A DNA stretch of 64,000 bases, taken from contig CAZWSC010000047.1 of NCBI GenBank assembly GCA_964636385.1, positions 1-64,000 on the forward strand, given 5' to 3'. The first letter of the stretch is position 1, and each line of letters starts with the position of its first letter. The notes below the pieces were generated by a model, which worked only from the letters and a program-made list of their open reading frames with translations, searched no databases and was not told the origin of the DNA. Shown piece by piece: positions 60,717 to 64,000 of this stretch. The DNA comes from CAZWSC01 sp964636385. GTDB taxonomy: Bacteria; Eisenbacteria; RBG-16-71-46; CAIMUX01. A program made the position numbers and the translations under genes.

Positions 60717-61199
60717 TCAGATCCTGGCGCCCTCCGCCATCTCCTTCTTCAGCTCGTCCAGCTTCGCGGCTGTGCCGGGATCGGAGAGAGCCACGATCTG
60801 CGCCGCCAGTACAGCGGCATTCCGCGCCCCGTGCTTGTCCGAGGACAGGCAGCCGACGGGAACCCCGGCGGGCATCATCACGATCGAGAGGAGGGCATCC
60901 ATACCGCCCATGACCCCTCCGGAGAGGGGAACCCCCAGCACCGGCAGCGTCGTGTGCGAAGCGACGACTCCGGGGAGATGCGCGGCCAGGCCGGCCAGCG
61001 CGATCATGACCTTGAGCCCCCTGCCGCGCGCCTCCCGCGCGTACGCCGCCGTGGCATCCGGCATCCGGTGCGCGGAGAGAACCTGGCTTTCGTACGGGAC
61101 CCCGAGCTTCTCCAGGATCCTCTCCGTTTCCTGTACAACCGGCAGATCCGACTTGCTGCCGCATATGATCCCCACCAGTGGCTTCGCCTGACTGCTCAT
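60717..61199 (-). CDS. purE: N5-carboxyaminoimidazole ribonucleotide mutase
   Basis: 160 residues, standard for PurE. It has VGIICGSKSDLPVV, SAHRMPDATAAYA, VMIALAGLAAHLPGVVASHTTLPVLGVP and MGGMDALLSIVMMPAGVPV with SDKHGARNAAVLAAQI, all typical of the CO2-transferring PurE fold. Class I (mutase) or class II (AIR carboxylase) cannot be settled by eye; no purK is next to it. It follows purD by one base and supplies step 6 of inosinate synthesis. Confidence 0.95.
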   Translation of the reverse strand: MSSQAKPLVGIICGSKSDLPVVQETERILEKLGVPYESQVLSAHRMPDATAAYAREARGRGLKVMIALAGLAAHLPGVVASHTTLPVLGVPLSGGVMGGMDALLSIVMMPAGVPVGCLSSDKHGARNAAVLAAQIVALSDPGTAAKLDELKKEMAEGARI

Positions 61200-61200
61200 G

Positions 61201-62544
61201 TCATGCCCTCCATCCTATGTCCCTGCGTAGCGTCTTGCCTTCGAACTCCACCCTGTCACACGCCTCGTAGGCCGCGCTCAGCGCGCCCCTGAGTGTGTCT
61301 CCAACACCCGTCACGCCCAGCACGCGCCCGCCGCTTGTGAGCAGGCGATCCCCCTCGCGCTTCGTCCCGGCGTGGAAGACCAGGGCGCCCGGAACAGCCT
61401 CCGCCTCCTCCAGTCCCCGTATCTCCTTCCCGGTCTCGTATGCGCCCGGGTAACCGGCCGAGGCCAGCACCACGACCGCAGAAGAGGCAGAGGACCTGCC
61501 GCCCGACTCACCTGCCGGCGCGGCAGCCGGGGCAGAGGCCGAATCCACCGCCGCAGGCAGGGCAGCAAGCCTCGGAAGCGCACCCTTTCCGCCGGCCACC
61601 GCCGTGACGGCCTCCAGGAGTCCGCCGCCCGGCAGGCCCGCGGCCACGAGCGGGAGGACTGCCTGCGTCTCGGGGTCGCCGAAGCGACAGTTGAACTCGA
61701 GCACCTGGGGTGAGCCGTCAACCATGATGATCCCGGCGTACAGCAAACCCTCGAAAGGTGTGCCCCCGGAAGCCATCGCACGCAGCACTGGTGCGATGAT
61801 CGTCCGCTCGATCTCCGACACCAGCCTGGGGGTGCCTCGCGAGTATGGGGCATAGGCACCCATGCCGCCTGTGTTCGGGCCTGTGTCACCTTCGCCGATC
61901 CGCTTGTGATCCTGCGACAGTGGAAGGAGCGTGTACTCCTCGCCCCGGGCGATGGCGAAACAGGAGACCTCCTCGCCTGAGGCGAACTCCTCGATCAGAA
62001 CCGTCTCGCCCGCCGCTCCGAACTCCCGCGCCTCCATGAGCGTCCGGATCCCGGCCTCGGATTCACCCGGATCGTTGACGATGAGCACGCCCTTTCCCGC
62101 AGCCAGCCCGTCTGCCTTGAGGACCTTGGGAAATGCCCCGGTCACAGCCTTCCGCAGGGCAGTTGCGGGATCGGTGCAGGCATCGAACCCGGGGGTCGGG
62201 ATGCCGTGGTCGCGCAGCAGTGTCTTGGCGAAGAGCTTGCTCCCCTCCAGGCGGGCCGCGGAAGCCGTGGGCCCGAAGACCGGCAGGCCGTCAGCCCGGA
62301 ACCGGTCGACGATCCCTGCCACGAGCGGCGCCTCGGGACCCACGACCGTGAGGTCCGCCTTCACCTCCCGGGCCGCTGCCGCAAGCGCATCGAGGTCGGC
62401 CAGGTTGCCCGGAAGATTCCGGCCTGTCGCCCCGGTGCCGCCGTTGCCGGGCAGGAAAAAGAGCTCCACCGAAGGGTTGTCCCGCCGGAGTGCCCAGCCG
62501 AGTGCGTGTTCCCTCCCACCCGAACCCAGAATCAGAACCCTCAT
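61201..62544 (-). CDS. purD: Phosphoribosylamine-glycine ligase
   Basis: 447 residues. It starts MRVLILGSGGREHALGW and has ATP-grasp strings FPKVLKADGLAAGKGVLIV, LLPLSQDHKRIGEGDTGPNTGGMGAYAP, and EFNCRFGDPETQAVLP with the metal-binding E/N. This catalyses GAR formation from PRA and glycine. An Ala/Ser/Gly/Pro-rich insertion near residues 326-351 (ALPAAVDSASAPAAAP and on) sits before VVLASAGYPGAYETG, which the family normally joins directly. AAAGGAG precedes the ATG. Confidence 0.95.
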   Translation of the reverse strand: MRVLILGSGGREHALGWALRRDNPSVELFFLPGNGGTGATGRNLPGNLADLDALAAAAREVKADLTVVGPEAPLVAGIVDRFRADGLPVFGPTASAARLEGSKLFAKTLLRDHGIPTPGFDACTDPATALRKAVTGAFPKVLKADGLAAGKGVLIVNDPGESEAGIRTLMEAREFGAAGETVLIEEFASGEEVSCFAIARGEEYTLLPLSQDHKRIGEGDTGPNTGGMGAYAPYSRGTPRLVSEIERTIIAPVLRAMASGGTPFEGLLYAGIIMVDGSPQVLEFNCRFGDPETQAVLPLVAAGLPGGGLLEAVTAVAGGKGALPRLAALPAAVDSASAPAAAPAGESGGRSSASSAVVVLASAGYPGAYETGKEIRGLEEAEAVPGALVFHAGTKREGDRLLTSGGRVLGVTGVGDTLRGALSAAYEACDRVEFEGKTLRRDIGWRA

Positions 62545-62793
62545 CCAGTCTCCTTTCGGATGCCCGATCGTCTGATGCGATCCCGGCCCGGTCCGCCCGG
62601 GAAACCGTGACGAGTGCAGCAGGGTCTCCGTGAACAGTCAGGGTCAGTGAGGGCAGATCCTAACCCGTCGCGTGCCGGGAGGAAACTGCATAACGGTCGG
62701 GGGTCATGAGGGGGGCGAGGAGGCATTTTCCGGCCTCCCCGCGGACTCGGCGCTGGCCCGAAGCCGGATCCATCCCTGAACCTGCAGTCTGGT

Positions 62794-63180
62794 TCAGGCG
62801 CCAATCCTGCGAGCCATCGAGTGGAATCTCTTCTCCCTGAGATGCTGCTCGCGGGCAATGCTCTGCTTCCCCGAGAGAATTGCGTTGGTGTGAACCCATG
62901 CGGCAACGTAGATGAAGGTGGGGATGAGCCTGGCGAAGTCGGACTCCGCCCTCCAGGCAATCGCAAGTGCAACACCCATGGCGATCATGAAAAGCCAGCC
63001 GGTTCCCCGGTGCCCCAGGTCGTCGTAGTTCATCTTCATCAGCCAGCCGAAGATGACGATTCCGATGGCCGCGCGAATGTTCAGCTTCCGGCGGCTGATG
63101 CCGACCTCCCAGTTGACGTGATCCTCGATCTCCTTCGATTCGCGCGCCGATCCGCCTGTGTACCTGCCGTTATGTGACAC
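62794..63180 (-). CDS. Small polytopic membrane protein of unknown function
   Basis: 128 residues if translated from GTG, chosen because GGAGAGGAG lies eight bases upstream; an ATG ten codons earlier has a poorly spaced site. An N-terminal polar part (residues ~1-30) is followed by three membrane helices (AAIGIVIFGWLMKM, GWLFMIAMGVALAIAW, LIPTFIYVAAWVHTNAIL) and a basic C-terminal tail (REQHLREKRFHSMARR). The layout resembles short Imm/YidH-like membrane proteins, but I recognise no family. Possible -10 TATAAA lies ~60 bases upstream. Divergent from the ankyrin gene. Confidence 0.65.
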   Translation of the reverse strand: MSHNGRYTGGSARESKEIEDHVNWEVGISRRKLNIRAAIGIVIFGWLMKMNYDDLGHRGTGWLFMIAMGVALAIAWRAESDFARLIPTFIYVAAWVHTNAILSGKQSIAREQHLREKRFHSMARRIGA

Positions 63181-63371
63181 TGTACTGTCTCCTCTCCGTA
63201 ACCCTGCCATAGCTCCCGTTTGCACGATCCCAGGTGTCGTCCTTTATACAGGCGCATCAGTTATCGGTCGGACGAGCCTGCCGGATTACCTGAATCTCGC
63301 TCAACCCGCCCCCGGAAGAAGCCCCGCAGATCTGCTGTGGCCCGGGCGCTTCACCGATAATGTCAGGAGGT

Positions 63372-64000
63372 ATGGACAGTTCCACGAACAAGAGGCTAAT
63401 AGCCCTCGCGGAGAAAGGTCCGACGGAGAGATTCCGCACAGCTCTTGCCGCTCTTCCCCGTCCACCTGACAGCCGTCTCCTGTTCGCCGCCCTGCGTACT
63501 GCGCTCGTCTGGAATCAGCCGGAGAAGGTGCAGCTGCTTCTGGATGCCGGCGCCGATCCCCTGATGACAAATGGGGAAGGGGATCAGGTGCTGATGCATG
63601 CTGCAATCAGCGGCAGTGGCAGCCTCGTGGCATGGATGCTCTCGCTGGGTTGCGATGTGAACAGTCAGAGTGTCCACAACCGGACCGCCCTCCACGCCGC
63701 GGCTGATGCCGGGAACATCGAAGGGGTTCGCGTCCTGCTCGATGCAGGCGCTGATCCGGACTCCCGTGATGCCCGGAACGTTTCCCCGCTGATGGCGGCG
63801 CTTGCGGCCGGACGAGAGGAGTGCGCGCTGGAACTGATCCATCGGGGAGCCGACGTACGCTCATCCCAGCCACCGCAACGCGAGACGCCCCTGATGGCAG
63901 CTGCCGGGAGCGGGGCGGCAGAGGCGGTGCGACTACTCCTGGAGATGGGCGCTGATCCGGACAGCCGGGACTTCCAGGGATGCACCGCCCTGATGTACGC
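63372..64000 (+). CDS. Ankyrin-repeat protein (3' end outside the window)
   Basis: The visible 209 residues start at an ATG preceded by AGGAGGT, with a short polar N-terminus and then ankyrin repeats: VQLLLDAGADPLMTN, QVLMHAAISGSGSLVAWMLSLGCDVNSQ, RTALHAAADAGNIEGVRVLLDAGADPDSRD (parts), SPLMAALAAGREECALELIHRGADV, TPLMAAAGSGAAEAVRLLLEMGADPDSRD and CTALMY at the edge. At least five repeats are seen. No signal peptide or membrane helix, so probably a cytoplasmic protein-binding scaffold. The frame is open to the window end, so its length is unknown. Confidence 0.9.
   Translation, partial: MDSSTNKRLIALAEKGPTERFRTALAALPRPPDSRLLFAALRTALVWNQPEKVQLLLDAGADPLMTNGEGDQVLMHAAISGSGSLVAWMLSLGCDVNSQSVHNRTALHAAADAGNIEGVRVLLDAGADPDSRDARNVSPLMAALAAGREECALELIHRGADVRSSQPPQRETPLMAAAGSGAAEAVRLLLEMGADPDSRDFQGCTALMY

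Noticed and set aside
62545..62793. Terminator or small gene between purD and the membrane protein
   Set aside because: Short inverted repeats exist but none has a T-run, and no frame has a start with a ribosome site.
1..64000. CRISPR array, tRNA or rRNA genes
   Set aside because: No regular spaced direct repeats, no cloverleaf with a T-arm GGTTCGA-type string and no rRNA-like sequence were found when reading both strands by eye; a covariance-model search would be decisive.

Overview
The window is G+C-rich bacterial chromosome with dense coding, many 1-8 base start/stop overlaps and no ribosomal or transfer RNA gene that I could see. The probable source is an uncultured member of the FCB superphylum (an Eisenbacteria-, Krumholzibacteria- or Latescibacteria-like lineage). 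This rests on a secreted protein ending in a FlgD-Ig/type IX-like sorting domain, a PorV/PorQ-family barrel, a complete Bat/MoxR operon and bactofilin. It is an inference, since no rRNA or marker set was tested. Superoxide reductase, rubrerythrin, a flavodiiron protein and ferritin in one row suggest an anaerobe or microaerophile that meets oxygen.

Layout. 1-9 kb: a broken transposase, hutI, a CDF metal exporter with three C-terminal dimerisation domains, a DinG-type helicase, a saccharopine-dehydrogenase-like oxidoreductase, a SirB1-like protein and an Fn3 lipoprotein. 9.2-12.3 kb: a tight operon of dusB, a cytidine-deaminase-like protein without zinc ligands, an RpiB-like protein without the catalytic Cys, and deoC with an N-terminal helix plus linker that looks like a bacterial-microcompartment encapsulation peptide. 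12.4-23.3 kb: an envelope/secretion operon (TonB-dependent receptor, PorV-like barrel, beta-propeller lipoprotein, large secreted protein, GATase-like lipoprotein), then a separate OB-fold protein with a sorting domain. 23.4-24.7 kb: a 58-residue membrane protein and an IS3-type transposase wreck.

24.7-30.4 kb: rhomboid protease with bactofilin, a GAF-GAF-SpoIIE phosphatase, an amidohydrolase, a zinc-ribbon protein and PtsN. 30.4-39.3 kb: moxR-DUF58-batX-batA-batBC-batDE, with BatB/BatC and BatD/BatE each fused. 39.4-43.8 kb: HIT protein, an orphan DNA methyltransferase, a low-molecular-weight phosphatase, a membrane glycosyltransferase and a Sua5/YrdC protein. 43.8-49 kb: a bacterial deoxyhypusine-synthase-like protein with a coiled-coil tail, then DsrC with DsrM-like and DsrK-like subunits but no dsrAB. 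49-56.4 kb: cysteine desulfurase-like enzyme, beta-helix lipoprotein and a MacA/MacB-type exporter with two different permeases. 56.4-59.5 kb: the oxygen-defence cluster. 59.6-64 kb: a decayed rhodanese lipoprotein, a zinc-ribbon methyltransferase that seems to start at CTG, purE, purD, a membrane protein and a partial ankyrin protein.

The most unusual loci are the deoC operon (possible satellite cargo of a sugar-phosphate-type microcompartment, with two probable pseudoenzymes), the dsrC-dsrM-dsrK module without sulfite reductase, and the deoxyhypusine-synthase-like gene. Candidate promoters share a TTGNNN, 17-base spacer, TNNNNT layout with G+C-rich -10 boxes.
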